A stretch of 64,000 nt of DNA, from positions 1 to 64,000 of the forward strand of contig JAOAFV010000021.1 of NCBI GenBank assembly GCA_026416095.1, written 5' to 3'. Both the position numbers and the translations under genes were made by a program. Origin of the DNA: Bacteroidales bacterium. GTDB lineage: Bacteria; Bacteroidota; Bacteroidia; Bacteroidales; GWA2-32-17. Under the pieces are notes generated by a model, which was given only the letters and a program-made list of their open reading frames with translations, ran no database searches and was not told the origin of the DNA. Position 1 is the stretch's first letter. Every line of letters starts with the position of its first letter. Positions 1 through 10,893 of the stretch are shown here, piece after piece.

Positions 1-312
1 CAGATGGAATTAGAGGACGAGATAATAGAGGAGTTTCGGATATGGGAAAGGACACAGATGGAGTTAAAAGAAATGGTGAAGCAAAAAGAGGAAGAATTAG
101 AGCAAAAAGAGAAAGAACTTGAACAAGAACGACAACGGGCCGAACAAAAAGAAAAAGAACTCGAACAAGAACGGCAACGTGCTGAACAAGAACGACAACG
201 ACTCGTAAACATAATTAAATCGATGCATGAAAGTGGCTTAAGTGTTGAACAAATAGCCCGCATTACAAAGATTGAGGTAGAATTAATCATGAAAGTTCTT
301 GAAAACAAATAA
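1..312 (+). CDS. C-terminal fragment of a coiled-coil protein, resembling the tail of Rpn/PD-(D/E)XK family putative transposases (5' end outside window)
   Basis: Frame open to the window edge (CAG before ATG); KEKELEQERQRAEQ repeats followed by a short helical tail (GLSVEQIARITKIEVELIMKVLE), typical of Rpn-family C-termini. Confidence 0.5.
   Translation, partial: QMELEDEIIEEFRIWERTQMELKEMVKQKEEELEQKEKELEQERQRAEQKEKELEQERQRAEQERQRLVNIIKSMHESGLSVEQIARITKIEVELIMKVLENK
100..207 (+). repeat. 42-bp in-frame tandem repeat (two units plus a partial third) encoding EQKEKELEQERQRA
   Basis: Units 100-141 and 142-183 nearly identical; 184-207 partial copy. Confidence 0.8.
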
Positions 313-550
313 TATTATATCCCTTTGACACTAAAATTTAATTTACAACATAAGAAGTTTTTAGATAAAACTTATAAAAAACATGTAAATGACCCCTTTT
401 TATCACCCAAAATTTTTTAAGAACTCAAAATAATTGTAAAAAAAATTAATTTAATTAATAAAAATTCTCTTTTTTCAATAACATTAAAATTATCATTCTG
501 AACAACAATGATTTAACAGCTAACCAAAAAACGTTTTTTATTTTTAATGT

Positions 551-1201
551 TTAATTTACTTTTCTCATTATTTTTATATCACCTCTTTTTATTCTTTTTT
601 CAATTGGTAACCCTGGAATATAATAAGAACTATAAATATTAATTTCATATCTTTCAATCATGCCAACATTTTGAGCATACTTTTCATAAACATAATACTT
701 ATCTACAAGAGTTTCTTTATTTTTGTGAACTATTTTACACGTTCTTACATTATTATTTTCAACGATACTATCAATCACGTAAAATTGAGGACCGATATTA
801 TTCAAAGCATTACCATCCCACCTTAAACCTTCTTTTGCAGGAAAAACGAGTTTAATATATGAGATATTTTCTTCGGTTTTAATAAAACGATTATTATATA
901 AATAGCAGCTCCATACATCGGTTAATTGCCAATTATTAGCTACATATTTATATCGTTCAATTCTATATATTTTTGTATTATTATAATTGTAAAAAAAAGT
1001 ATCTATTCTTTCTTTTATTAAAAATTTAATTGTATCGTATACATTTATTTCTGCATCTATGTGAATTGAATCGACCTGATAAAGTGTTTCATAGCCATAA
1101 TTTAAATTTACATAAGAATAATCGATCGTAGTTAATTTTAGGCTTTCCTTACGACAAGAATAGAGTAATATAGCAAAAATGCATAAAAAAATTCTAATCA
1201 T
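551..1201 (-). CDS. Putative lipoprotein of unknown function
   Basis: ORF with signal peptide and lipobox-like LLYSC; start chosen at internal MIRIF; overlaps the 3' end of mnmA. Confidence 0.6.
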   Translation of the reverse strand: MIRIFLCIFAILLYSCRKESLKLTTIDYSYVNLNYGYETLYQVDSIHIDAEINVYDTIKFLIKERIDTFFYNYNNTKIYRIERYKYVANNWQLTDVWSCYLYNNRFIKTEENISYIKLVFPAKEGLRWDGNALNNIGPQFYVIDSIVENNNVRTCKIVHKNKETLVDKYYVYEKYAQNVGMIERYEINIYSSYYIPGLPIEKRIKRGDIKIMRKVN

Positions 1202-2303
1202 AAACAATATCAATTATTCCACCTGCCACAACTTCTTTTTCATCGTTATAAAAGACTATCGATTGTCCAGGAGTAACTGCATATACATCTTCAATTGGTT
1301 CAATAATAGCTTCATTATCGTCAACTTCAGAAATTTTTACTTTTACTGGTGCTGTTTTGTAACGGACTTTAGCAATAAACACGTCGTTTTTATGAAAATT
1401 TTTTTGAGAAATAAAATTAATATTTTTCACAGAAAATTTTTTTGTTTTTAAATTTTCATATTCCGACAAAATAATATTACCCGTGATAAAATCAATTTTT
1501 TTTACATACATTCTTTTACCAGTAGCTATATTTAATTTCTTTCTTTGTCCTATTGTGTAAAAAGCTATACCTTTGTGTTCACCAAGAACTTCGCCATTTT
1601 GAGTTATAAAATAACCTTTTTTATTTTCAATTTGATAATTCTTTAAATATTTACTAATAAAGCTTCGATAATCATTATTAGGAATAAAACAAATTTCCTG
1701 ACTTTCATATTTGTTAACAATGCTATCTAAGCCATTAGCCTTAACAAGTAACTTAACATCTGATTTTAACATACAACCTAAGGGGAATAATGTTTTTTGA
1801 AGCATTGTTTGAGAAAGCATCCATAAAAAATAGCTCTGATCTTTTTTTTCATCTAATCCTGAAGCAAGTACATATCTGTGGTTTTTACTATAAACACGTG
1901 CATAATGACCTGTAGCAATGTAATTGCAGCCTATTGCATTAGCATACTCAAGTACTTTATACCATTTAATTTCATAATTACATAAGACACACGGATTAGG
2001 TGTCCTGCCAGATGAGTATTCTACGACAAAATTCTTAATAACTGTATCTTCAAAATGCTGTCGGTAGTCAAGTATATAATGTTCAACATTAAGTTTATTG
2101 GCAATTTCTTTAGCTGTTAATATTGAATCATAACTACAACAACCCACAATTTTTGAATTACAACCTTCTTGTATTTTGTCGAAAATTCTAAATGTAGCTG
2201 TAACAACATTATATCCTTGTTTTTTAAGTAACAACGCTGCAGCAGTGCTATCGACACCACCACTTAAACATACAAGCACTTTATTATTTATATTTTTATT
2301 CAT
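1194..2303 (-). CDS. mnmA: tRNA-specific 2-thiouridylase MnmA
   Basis: VCLSGGVDSTAAALLLK PP-loop, TPNPCVLCNYEIKW, ATGHYAR, GLDEKKDQSYFLW, SQEICFI. Confidence 0.95.
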   Translation of the reverse strand: MNKNINNKVLVCLSGGVDSTAAALLLKKQGYNVVTATFRIFDKIQEGCNSKIVGCCSYDSILTAKEIANKLNVEHYILDYRQHFEDTVIKNFVVEYSSGRTPNPCVLCNYEIKWYKVLEYANAIGCNYIATGHYARVYSKNHRYVLASGLDEKKDQSYFLWMLSQTMLQKTLFPLGCMLKSDVKLLVKANGLDSIVNKYESQEICFIPNNDYRSFISKYLKNYQIENKKGYFITQNGEVLGEHKGIAFYTIGQRKKLNIATGKRMYVKKIDFITGNIILSEYENLKTKKFSVKNINFISQKNFHKNDVFIAKVRYKTAPVKVKISEVDDNEAIIEPIEDVYAVTPGQSIVFYNDEKEVVAGGIIDIVYD

Positions 2304-3135
2304 TTATATACGGGTTAAAATTATCTTTGAAAAAATCTTCGGGACGAGGTTCTGGTATTTTTCCCTTCATTTTATCCCATTCCTTTACCTGGCGGGCAAA
2401 TTCTCTATCTACCTCTTGTTGATTTTCTAATTCCCCTTTTACATATTTATATTCTTTTTCGATATTTCCATTTCTATCGTATTTGATCCATTTCCCTTCG
2501 GGTAAATCGTTTTTGTAATAACCTTCTATATATTTTTTTCCATTATCATAATATACGGTAATGGGGCCATTACGAACTCCGTTGATATAAGTAATTTCTA
2601 ATTTTACTAATTTGTTTTCGAAATATTCTCTATAAATACCATTTAATTTACCATTTTTATATATAGCAACTCTCACTGGAGAATGTTCCTTATTGCGATA
2701 ATAAGATATTGATTTACCCTCGAGTACGCCATTTCTGTAGTTCTCTTTTACCATAAGGTAACCATCTGTACCATAAAATTCCCACACACTATCTTTAATA
2801 TTTTGATTAATGTACTTTCCTTTAGCCATAATTTTTCCATTATCCCAATATAACTCCGCATAGCCGACTGAACCATCTTTATTGTATAATATTCGGGCTT
2901 TTAAAGCCCCCGATTTATACCACCTTTTATATTCTCCTACAATTTTATTGTCTTTAAAATAAGCAACATAAGCAATTTTATCTTTATCGTACTTACGCAC
3001 CCACCATCCCTGACGCATTCCATTAATATCGATATAATTTATAACACTATCTTCTTCCCATGGTTGCCCAACATTTTGTGAAAATACAAATTTATTTATT
3101 GTTAAAATTAATATTACTACACCAATTATTCTCAT
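2296..3135 (-). CDS. MORN-repeat (YwqK-like) secreted protein
   Basis: Repeated Y.(N/D)G...G....Y..(N/G) motifs (WYKSGALKARILYNKDG, YYDNGKKYIEGYYKN); signal peptide after internal Met. Confidence 0.8.
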   Translation of the reverse strand: MRIIGVVILILTINKFVFSQNVGQPWEEDSVINYIDINGMRQGWWVRKYDKDKIAYVAYFKDNKIVGEYKRWYKSGALKARILYNKDGSVGYAELYWDNGKIMAKGKYINQNIKDSVWEFYGTDGYLMVKENYRNGVLEGKSISYYRNKEHSPVRVAIYKNGKLNGIYREYFENKLVKLEITYINGVRNGPITVYYDNGKKYIEGYYKNDLPEGKWIKYDRNGNIEKEYKYVKGELENQQEVDREFARQVKEWDKMKGKIPEPRPEDFFKDNFNPYINE

Positions 3136-3605
3136 TTTCTTAAAGTTGCAATAATTCTTAATGGGTTCAAGCATAATTCAAAAGCATCGAAAATAGAAGT
3201 ACAAATAATTTTAGCAGATTGCAGGGCTTCTAAAGAAATACCTTCGTTTTGAATAACAGCAATACTTATAACTGCCTTCGAAAGCATAAGTACATCGTTT
3301 GAACCATTACCAATAGTAATACACTTATCTTTTCCAAGTTGCTCAAGATATAAAAGTTTTTGTTGTCGCTCATAACCATCTTTAATAATTGTTAATTTAA
3401 CACCATAATCTTTTATTTGTTCTTCCACCTCTTTAAAAGTGTCGGCAGTAATAACGTGAAGCATGTATTTTTCTTTTAGTTTCTTTAAATAATCTGTAAC
3501 ACCTGGAATTAATTTACCATCTATTGCAATAGTGCCATTATAATCCATTATTATGTGTTCAATCGAATATCGTTCTAATGGATTAAAAACAAATTCTACT
3601 GCCAT
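3132..3605 (-). CDS. HAD-superfamily hydrolase, soluble P-type-ATPase-like
   Basis: DYNGT motif I, ITAD motif II, GNGSNDVLML motif IV. Confidence 0.8.
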   Translation of the reverse strand: MAVEFVFNPLERYSIEHIIMDYNGTIAIDGKLIPGVTDYLKKLKEKYMLHVITADTFKEVEEQIKDYGVKLTIIKDGYERQQKLLYLEQLGKDKCITIGNGSNDVLMLSKAVISIAVIQNEGISLEALQSAKIICTSIFDAFELCLNPLRIIATLRK

Positions 3606-4209
3606 AAAATTTTTTATTTTTTAAATTACTAATTCTAAAAAAAGTTTTTAAAATTACCAACAAGTCTGAAAAAATAGTACGATTTTTAAGATAATTTAAA
3701 GAAGTTTCAATTTTTAAAGGCATAATTTTTTCTATGTAAAATTTATGAGGATCGAACGAATTACTTAAAATTTCTGACTCGTTGTAAAAGAGTAACGAAG
3801 CTTCATCGGTAATTCCTGGTTTGTAGTTAAAAATTTCCTTTTGCGAATCTGAGTAATATTTAGTGTAATCTGGCACTTCGGGTCGCGGCCCCACAATACT
3901 CATATCGCCTTTTAGAACATTAAAAAATTGTGGCAATTCATCTAACTTGTACTTCCTAAGGTATTTACCTATTTTTGTTATGCGCTTATCGTTGCCTATG
4001 GTAAGTTTTCCAAATTGCTCTGCATTTGTATACATTGTTCTGAACTTATACATAATAAATTCTTTCATTCCTTTTCCAACTCGTATTTGTTTAAATATTA
4101 TAGGACCTTTACTATCGAGCTTTATTAAAATTGCAATAATCACCATAAAAGGGGAAAAAACAATCAATACCACAAGTGAGATTATTATATCCATTAATCT
4201 TCTTATCAT
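3583..4209 (-). CDS. Bacterial sugar transferase (undecaprenyl-phosphate glycosyl-1-phosphate transferase family)
   Basis: KLDSKGPIIFKQIRVGK, YKFRTMY, LRKYKLDELPQFFNVLKGDMSIVGPRPE. Confidence 0.92.
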   Translation of the reverse strand: MIRRLMDIIISLVVLIVFSPFMVIIAILIKLDSKGPIIFKQIRVGKGMKEFIMYKFRTMYTNAEQFGKLTIGNDKRITKIGKYLRKYKLDELPQFFNVLKGDMSIVGPRPEVPDYTKYYSDSQKEIFNYKPGITDEASLLFYNESEILSNSFDPHKFYIEKIMPLKIETSLNYLKNRTIFSDLLVILKTFFRISNLKNKKFYGSRICF

Positions 4210-4216
4210 AAGTTAA

Positions 4217-5446
4217 TTATACAAATTTAGTTGTCGACTTAATTACAGCTTCAATAACTTGTTGTTGCATATCTTCGGTTAAATCGTAATAAACTGGCAA
4301 AGAAATTTCGCAAGAATATGCCGCGTATGCTACAGGATAATTCTCTATAGTGTAACCTCTTTTTTTATATGCCGACAATAATGGAAGTGGCTGAAAATGG
4401 ACGTTTACTGATACATTATTTTTATATATTTCATCGATAATGTTGTTTCTTATATTTTCAGTAATTCCCCTAATTCGTAGGCAATACACATGATAAGACG
4501 ATTTACGGTTAACATCTTCGTAAAGTGGGACAATTGCCCATTCATATTTCACGAAATTATTAGTGTAAGTATCAAAGATTTTTTTTCTTTTAACAAGGGT
4601 GTCATTTTCGTATCTATCAATTTCTACTAGGCCAATAGAAGCATGAATATCTGTCATATTACATTTAAATCCAGCATCAATAACATCGTATTGCCATTTA
4701 CCTGTAAGAGTTTTAGAAAAAGCGTCTTTTGTTTGTCCATGTAAAGCCATAATACTAAAAAACTCATAAAGTTCGTCGGCTTCAAATTGAGGGAGGTTAA
4801 AAGTTATAGCACCTCCTTCGGCAGTTGTTAAATTTTTTATTGCATGAAACGAAAATACGGTAATATCGGCAACCGATCCTATTTTTTTACTTTTATATTC
4901 AGCACCAAATGAATGAGCAGCATCGGCAAGTATTAGTATTCTTCCTAATTTTTGTTGAATTGGATTTAATGGGGTAAAATATTTCTTTATTTGAGGATCG
5001 TTAACTATTTCAAATATTTCATCGTATCGGCATGGTAATCCTGCTATATCGACAGGAATAATGACTTTTGTTTTAGGAGTAATAGCTTTTTTAATTTCAT
5101 CAACATTAATTGTTAAGTCGTCGTTATAGATGTCTACTATAACTGGTCGTGCGCCACAATGAATAACAACATTAGCAGTGGCACAATAAGTATAGGCAGG
5201 AACAATAACTTCGTCATTTTTTTTAACACCAAACCATCTCAAAACTAATTCAAGTCCTGCAGTAGCACTATTAACTGCTACACATTTTTGAACACCACAA
5301 TATTTGGCTATTTTTTTTTCAAATAATTTAGTTTTTGGGCCAGTTGTAATCCAACCAGATTTTAATGTATCAACAACTTCGTTAATTACTAAATCATCAA
5401 TGCGTGGTGGCGAAAACGGAACAAAATCGCCTTTTTTCCAATTCAT
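4217..5446 (-). CDS. DegT/DnrJ/EryC1/StrS-family PLP-dependent aminotransferase
   Basis: SGWITTGPKTKLFEK, AVNSATAGLEL, VIVPAYTYCATANV, FSFHAIKNLTTAEGGA. Confidence 0.92.
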   Translation of the reverse strand: MNWKKGDFVPFSPPRIDDLVINEVVDTLKSGWITTGPKTKLFEKKIAKYCGVQKCVAVNSATAGLELVLRWFGVKKNDEVIVPAYTYCATANVVIHCGARPVIVDIYNDDLTINVDEIKKAITPKTKVIIPVDIAGLPCRYDEIFEIVNDPQIKKYFTPLNPIQQKLGRILILADAAHSFGAEYKSKKIGSVADITVFSFHAIKNLTTAEGGAITFNLPQFEADELYEFFSIMALHGQTKDAFSKTLTGKWQYDVIDAGFKCNMTDIHASIGLVEIDRYENDTLVKRKKIFDTYTNNFVKYEWAIVPLYEDVNRKSSYHVYCLRIRGITENIRNNIIDEIYKNNVSVNVHFQPLPLLSAYKKRGYTIENYPVAYAAYSCEISLPVYYDLTEDMQQQVIEAVIKSTTKFV

Positions 5447-6701
5447 AATCAAGTAAATTTATACAATAAAAAAAACTAAATAATACAACTCCAGCTTGTG
5501 TATTGAGCATAGATTCAAAGAAAAAGTTAGCAAAAACAAACAAAGTAAAAGCAAAAAAGAAAACATTTTTTGTTTTCAAATTTAAATAAAATAATAATCC
5601 AAAAATACTTAATAAAGACAGCAAACCTAAAATTCCTTGAGCTAGCAACGTTTCTAAAAATTGATTATGAGCATTAAGTTTTTGCTCAAATGCATAAACA
5701 AATTTTTTTTCTTTGTATTTCTTAACTAATTCATCTTTAATATCTCCAGTTCCAACACCAAATAACAAGTTTTGTTTTATCAGTTCAAGCGTGGTTTTCC
5801 ATATTAGAATACGCACAGGTGTACTCGCATGATACTTAGAATAATCGAAGTTACTTTCTTTAATTATGTTAATATTTTCACTATAAAGCATTTTTTCTAC
5901 ATAAATTCTTGGATTATATTTCATAATTGCTAATATGAATATTAAAATCATAAAAAAATAAGATAGCACAGCTTTAAACTTTTTTTCTTTAAATTTTAAA
6001 TACAACAATAAAAAAAACATTAAAAGCAACGAAACAATGCCAGCTTTCGATGATAGTAAAAATAGAAATATATAAATCATTGATAAAAATACTACTCTCC
6101 ATAACGAATAATGATTCATTTTATAAAATGTTACTAGCCCAAGCATAGTGTATAAACTTAAATAAGCAGGATGATATGGTTTAGCAATGTAAACATAAAA
6201 CATAGGATAAATATCTTTTACTTTAAAAACGTTTATTAACCCTATAATTACATGTATCAATATCATTGCTAATGTACTAATAAAAATAATATAGTAAATA
6301 AATTTAATACTACGATCATGAATTATTTCGTTATCATTTTTAACAATGAAAAAAACTATTGGCATTAATAAAAGTGAAGCTTTGACTTCTAAGTCAAAAT
6401 ATCCACTACGCATGTTAGATGTGTTAATTAAAAATATAAAATGAATAAAATAAAATAATGGTAAAGCAAACCAATATATTTCTTTTTTAAAAATTACAAT
6501 TTTCTTTTTTTCTAATAAAAAGTATAAAAAAGCAAAGATTAAAAGGACGGCAAAATAATAAGTATAAAATTTAAAATTTATAAATATAGCTACTGGAAAA
6601 AAAACAATAAGATATTTCAAAATTGGTTTCAAAAGTAATAGCATCAACCTAACATAATTTAGCAAATATCGAAAAAAGAGATTAAAAAAAGAAAAAAGCA
6701 T
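5397..6701 (-). CDS. O-antigen ligase (WaaL/Wzy) family polytopic membrane protein
   Basis: Many predicted TM segments; large loop with LLFGVGTGDIKDELVKKY and AHNQFLETLLAQGILGLLSLL. Confidence 0.8.
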   Translation of the reverse strand: MLFSFFNLFFRYLLNYVRLMLLLLKPILKYLIVFFPVAIFINFKFYTYYFAVLLIFAFLYFLLEKKKIVIFKKEIYWFALPLFYFIHFIFLINTSNMRSGYFDLEVKASLLLMPIVFFIVKNDNEIIHDRSIKFIYYIIFISTLAMILIHVIIGLINVFKVKDIYPMFYVYIAKPYHPAYLSLYTMLGLVTFYKMNHYSLWRVVFLSMIYIFLFLLSSKAGIVSLLLMFFLLLYLKFKEKKFKAVLSYFFMILIFILAIMKYNPRIYVEKMLYSENINIIKESNFDYSKYHASTPVRILIWKTTLELIKQNLLFGVGTGDIKDELVKKYKEKKFVYAFEQKLNAHNQFLETLLAQGILGLLSLLSIFGLLFYLNLKTKNVFFFAFTLFVFANFFFESMLNTQAGVVLFSFFYCINLLDYELEKRRFCSVFATTH

Positions 6702-6774
6702 TAAAACCTTTTTAATTAACCAATAACAATGAGTTTAATTTTTTTGGAAATATCTACTTTTTCTTTAATCACTT

Positions 6775-7134
6775 TTAGTATTTCGTCTTAATAGAAATAA
6801 TATGTATAGTTACAACAAGAGCAATAGCTAATAGAAGTAATCTGATAATCCACATTTCAACCAAGATAACTGAAAACAAAATTGTTAACCATAAAAATAA
6901 TAAGGTGAAAATCTTAATCTTTAATGGTATTCCTTGTTTTTCTATGTAGCTTTTAATATAATATCCAAACCATTTGTTGTTTAACACAAAATTGTATAGC
7001 TTTTTTGAGCTTCGAAGGTAACAAGCAATTGCAACTAAAAATAAAGGAGTGGTAGGTAATAATGGTATAAAAATACCAATAATACCTATAACCAAAAATA
7101 TACTACCAATAAGCATAAGGAATATTTTATACAT
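6775..7134 (-). CDS. YbaN/DUF454 family small membrane protein
   Basis: GIIGIFIPLLPTTPLFLVAIACYLRSSKKLYNFVLNNKWFG. Confidence 0.85.
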   Translation of the reverse strand: MYKIFLMLIGSIFLVIGIIGIFIPLLPTTPLFLVAIACYLRSSKKLYNFVLNNKWFGYYIKSYIEKQGIPLKIKIFTLLFLWLTILFSVILVEMWIIRLLLLAIALVVTIHIISIKTKY

Positions 7135-7222
7135 AAACCAAAAAAAATAAAAAAGTGAATAAGTAACTGCGAATATGCAAAAATAGCATTTACTAGCATA
7201 TGAAAAGATAATATATTTTTAT

Positions 7223-7813
7223 TTATGAATTTTTAATAAAAATATTCATTCCTGCCGAAAAATTTATGATATGAGGGAACCCTGGAATTATAGTAAAGAC
7301 AAACTCGTAGACTTTGTTTATTTTATATTTCAACTCTATTTCACCTGCATATAAAATAAACTTATATTGCCACATATCATCTACATCGCCTTTAAAAAAA
7401 TTTGGGTTATAATAACCTTCTAATTTCATCCAATTACGACGAAAAACTAAAGTAGGACCACAACCAGCCCATATTGAAAAATTATTTATTTTACAAATTC
7501 TACCTCTAAAACCAATATGAGAAAATCCGCCAAGACGTGCTGCACAATCGGAATAAAGAGCTTGCACCAATTTTAAAGTAAAAATATCTTTGTGCAATTT
7601 TTTTTCATAATGAACAAGAGCACCTAAGTTAATAACAAAATACGCATTTTTATCAAGCTTGAGAGGCATTAAATGGGCATTTCTTTCCTCCCCTAACGGA
7701 TGAATAGTAAAACCAAAAATTTTTATACCTATGTTGTCGTGTGGATAGACAATAAATAAATTAAGAATTAATAATAGACTAAATATTATTTTTTCAACCA
7801 TATATCGAGCCAA
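7223..7813 (-). CDS. Hypothetical secreted protein
   Basis: ORF with N-terminal hydrophobic segment, overlaps 3' end of the S9 peptidase; no recognised family. Confidence 0.55.
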   Translation of the reverse strand: MARYMVEKIIFSLLLILNLFIVYPHDNIGIKIFGFTIHPLGEERNAHLMPLKLDKNAYFVINLGALVHYEKKLHKDIFTLKLVQALYSDCAARLGGFSHIGFRGRICKINNFSIWAGCGPTLVFRRNWMKLEGYYNPNFFKGDVDDMWQYKFILYAGEIELKYKINKVYEFVFTIIPGFPHIINFSAGMNIFIKNS

Positions 7814-9885
7814 GCAAAAAATTCACGTTGCCATAGAATACTATTTTGGGGTTTTAATACAAAATGTGTTTCATCTGGAAAGATAAGCAGTTTTGCAGGT
7901 ACATCTCTTAATCGCGCACAATTAAAGGCCTGTATGCTTTCTGTATAAGGTATTCTAAAATCATTTTCGCCAGATATAATAAGAATTGGAGTATCCCATT
8001 TATCAACAAATTTATGAGGACTATTCTGATAGGTTCGTTGTGCAATTTTATTATTTTTATCCCAGAAGGGGCCTCCAAAATCGAAATTAGTAAAAAAGGT
8101 TTCGTCGGTAGAAGCGTATTGGCTTTCTAAGTTAAACATTCCACAATGAGCAATAAAAGCTTTAAATCGTTTGTTATGATTACCTGCAAGCCAAAATACG
8201 GAAAATCCGCCGTAGCTTGCTCCAACACAAGCTAGACGCTCTTTATCAATGTATGGCAAGGTACAAGCGTCGTCAATTGCAGTAAGATAATCTAGCATAT
8301 TTTGGCCAGCATAATCGCCTGAAATTTGTCTTACCCATTCGTATCCGAAACCAGGTACGCCTCTCCTATTTGGAGCAATAACAATATAACCATTAGCAGC
8401 CATAATTTGAAAGTTCCAACGAAAACTAAAAAACTGACTAACCATGCTTTGTGGGCCTCCTTGACAATATAAGATTGCCGGATATTTCTTAGTAGAATCA
8501 AAGTCTGGTGGGTAAATGTACCATACTAGCATCTTTTTTTTATCGGTAGTAGTAACCCATCTTTCTTTTACTTCGCCCATTTTAACTTTTTCGTATATTT
8601 TATTATTTATATTAGTTATTTGAGTAAGACTTCCATCTTCAATGTTAATTTTAAACAATTCTGTAGCTCTTTTCATTGAAGTAATAGAAGCTATAATTGT
8701 ATTTCCACCTTTAACTATTTCATTTATATCGTGAATTCCGTTAGTAACTGCTTTTATAAATTTATTTTCTAAATTTATTGAGTATACTTGCTTTGTTCCT
8801 CTTATTTCAGTTATGAAATAAATTTTTTTATTATCGTTCGACCATATATAATTGTATGCATTCAAATCAAAACTATCGGTATAATTTTTGATGGTTTTAG
8901 AATTAATATCGTAGACAACAATATTCATTTTATCAGATTCGTACGATGGTGTTAACATTCTCATCCAAGCAATTTTCGATGCATCATTAGAAAATACCGG
9001 ATATCTATCGTAACCATGATTATCGGCACTAATGTTTATTGTTTCTTTTGTTGTCAGGTTATATAAATAAATATCACTATTTGTGCTTATTGTATAATTT
9101 TTCCCTTCGAGTTTTTTACAAGTATAAGCCACATATTTTTCGTCGGGGCTCCAGTTTATTTCCGACATTTCAAAATATGGTGATAGTGGGGCATCATAAG
9201 GTTCATCTTTCATAATATCAATGTCATTAATTAAAGAATCGCCTTTGCGTTCAGCAATAAAAATATGTGAATAAGCACCATCTTCCCACCGATCCCAATG
9301 GCGATACATTAAATCATCAGCAATATAAACTTTAGCAAGTGGTAAATCGGGGTATATGTCTACGATTGATTTTTTTACTTTAACATCTTTTGTGTATAAA
9401 ATAAAGTTTCCCTTAGGGCTATATTTAAACGAATTAATTCCACCCTTTATTTTAGAGATCATAATTGGTTGTGTTCCATCTATGTTAATTTCCCAAATTT
9501 GAGGTTCACCACTTTCGTCGGATATAAAGCCAATTTTTTTTCCATCGGGTCGCCATAATGGATTATATTCATTACCAGCAAAGCTAGTTAATTTAAATGT
9601 TTTTTTGTTTACAATATTTGTTAAAAATAAATCAGAAAAACCCTTATTATGTGTTACAGAAAATCTTTTTACAGTATATACTACATATTCACCATTAGGC
9701 GAAACATCAAATTCTGTAATTCTTGCAAATTTCCATAGTAATTCGGGGGTGACTTTATTTTCGGTTATTAAAACTCTTTCAAGAGAATCAAAAATATTTT
9801 TATTATAAATAACCTTTTGTTCAGTTTTTCTATTACAGCTATAAAACACTAATGCAACTGTAAAGTATAATAAACTTTTTTTCAT
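7786..9885 (-). CDS. S9 family peptidase (prolyl oligopeptidase), lipoprotein
   Basis: Lipobox FYSC; WD40-like/PD40 repeats; GASYGGF nucleophile elbow, SGENDFRIPY and DETHFVL catalytic Asp/His. Confidence 0.93.
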   Translation of the reverse strand: MKKSLLYFTVALVFYSCNRKTEQKVIYNKNIFDSLERVLITENKVTPELLWKFARITEFDVSPNGEYVVYTVKRFSVTHNKGFSDLFLTNIVNKKTFKLTSFAGNEYNPLWRPDGKKIGFISDESGEPQIWEINIDGTQPIMISKIKGGINSFKYSPKGNFILYTKDVKVKKSIVDIYPDLPLAKVYIADDLMYRHWDRWEDGAYSHIFIAERKGDSLINDIDIMKDEPYDAPLSPYFEMSEINWSPDEKYVAYTCKKLEGKNYTISTNSDIYLYNLTTKETINISADNHGYDRYPVFSNDASKIAWMRMLTPSYESDKMNIVVYDINSKTIKNYTDSFDLNAYNYIWSNDNKKIYFITEIRGTKQVYSINLENKFIKAVTNGIHDINEIVKGGNTIIASITSMKRATELFKINIEDGSLTQITNINNKIYEKVKMGEVKERWVTTTDKKKMLVWYIYPPDFDSTKKYPAILYCQGGPQSMVSQFFSFRWNFQIMAANGYIVIAPNRRGVPGFGYEWVRQISGDYAGQNMLDYLTAIDDACTLPYIDKERLACVGASYGGFSVFWLAGNHNKRFKAFIAHCGMFNLESQYASTDETFFTNFDFGGPFWDKNNKIAQRTYQNSPHKFVDKWDTPILIISGENDFRIPYTESIQAFNCARLRDVPAKLLIFPDETHFVLKPQNSILWQREFFAWLDIWLKK

Positions 9886-9897
9886 AGTATAAAATTT

Positions 9898-10893
9898 TTA
9901 TTTTAAAGCTTCATCTATTCTATTTAAACCATCGATTGCTTTTTGAAAATTAGGGACAATAGCCTTTGCTTTAATATAACAACTTCGAGCTCGAGTAAAA
10001 TCCTTTATTTTTTCGTAACAATAACCCATGTTGTAAATTGCATCGACGTTATTTGGATTTATTCTAATTACTGTATCAAAATAATTTATTGCTTTAACAT
10101 AGTCGTTTAAATAAGCCGCATAAATGTATCCCATGCCATAAAAGGCATTTTCGTATTTATTATTAATTTTACGTATTATATGATTGTACAAGTTCAATGC
10201 TTTTTCATATTGTTTTTGTTCTTGATAATAAAAAGCTAAGTTGTAATAATATTGTGGTTCATTTGGTTTTAAACGTATCGCTGCTCTATAGTAACTTGCA
10301 GCAAGTGTATCGTCTAATTCATGATGCAAAATACCAAGCATATTATAAGCTTCGTAATTTTCTGGTTCGTAATTAACAACTGTTTGAAAAGCATTTATTG
10401 CTTCTTTAGGCTGATTAGTTTCTATTAAAACCATTCCCTTTATAAAATGCGCACGAGAATAATTTTTATCAATTAAAAACACATTGTCTAAATATTCCTT
10501 TGCTTTCCTATAATCTTTTAAGATAAAATAACAATTAGCTAGTTGAGTTAAGTTTAAAACATTATCGGGTTTTCTATTAATATACTTTTCTAACCATTGT
10601 ATAGCATCTTTTACCTTTCCAGAGTAAATTAAATATTCGCTCAAAATAAAAGTTACCGAATCTGATAATGAATCGATCCTTGCTGCTATAATTGCGTCTC
10701 TTATAGCACTATCTTTTTGATTATGTTGCCAAAAAAGTTTTGCTCTTTTTAAATATAATTTACTATCGAATGGTTTTTTACGTATTTGCTTTGTTATTAA
10801 AGCAATTTTGCTTGTGTCGCTTATTTCAGTACTTGTATTACCAACTCTTTGACAAGAAAAAAAAGCAAATAGTACAACAAGTATTAAAATCAT
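9898..10893 (-). CDS. Tetratricopeptide-repeat lipoprotein
   Basis: Serial TPRs ([39 protein letters not shown]); lipobox FFSC. Confidence 0.85.
   Translation of the reverse strand: MILILVVLFAFFSCQRVGNTSTEISDTSKIALITKQIRKKPFDSKLYLKRAKLFWQHNQKDSAIRDAIIAARIDSLSDSVTFILSEYLIYSGKVKDAIQWLEKYINRKPDNVLNLTQLANCYFILKDYRKAKEYLDNVFLIDKNYSRAHFIKGMVLIETNQPKEAINAFQTVVNYEPENYEAYNMLGILHHELDDTLAASYYRAAIRLKPNEPQYYYNLAFYYQEQKQYEKALNLYNHIIRKINNKYENAFYGMGYIYAAYLNDYVKAINYFDTVIRINPNNVDAIYNMGYCYEKIKDFTRARSCYIKAKAIVPNFQKAIDGLNRIDEALK

Noticed and set aside
1179-2430. + strand ORFs opposite mnmA and MORN gene
   Set aside because: Antisense shadows of well-supported CDSs, low-complexity translations.
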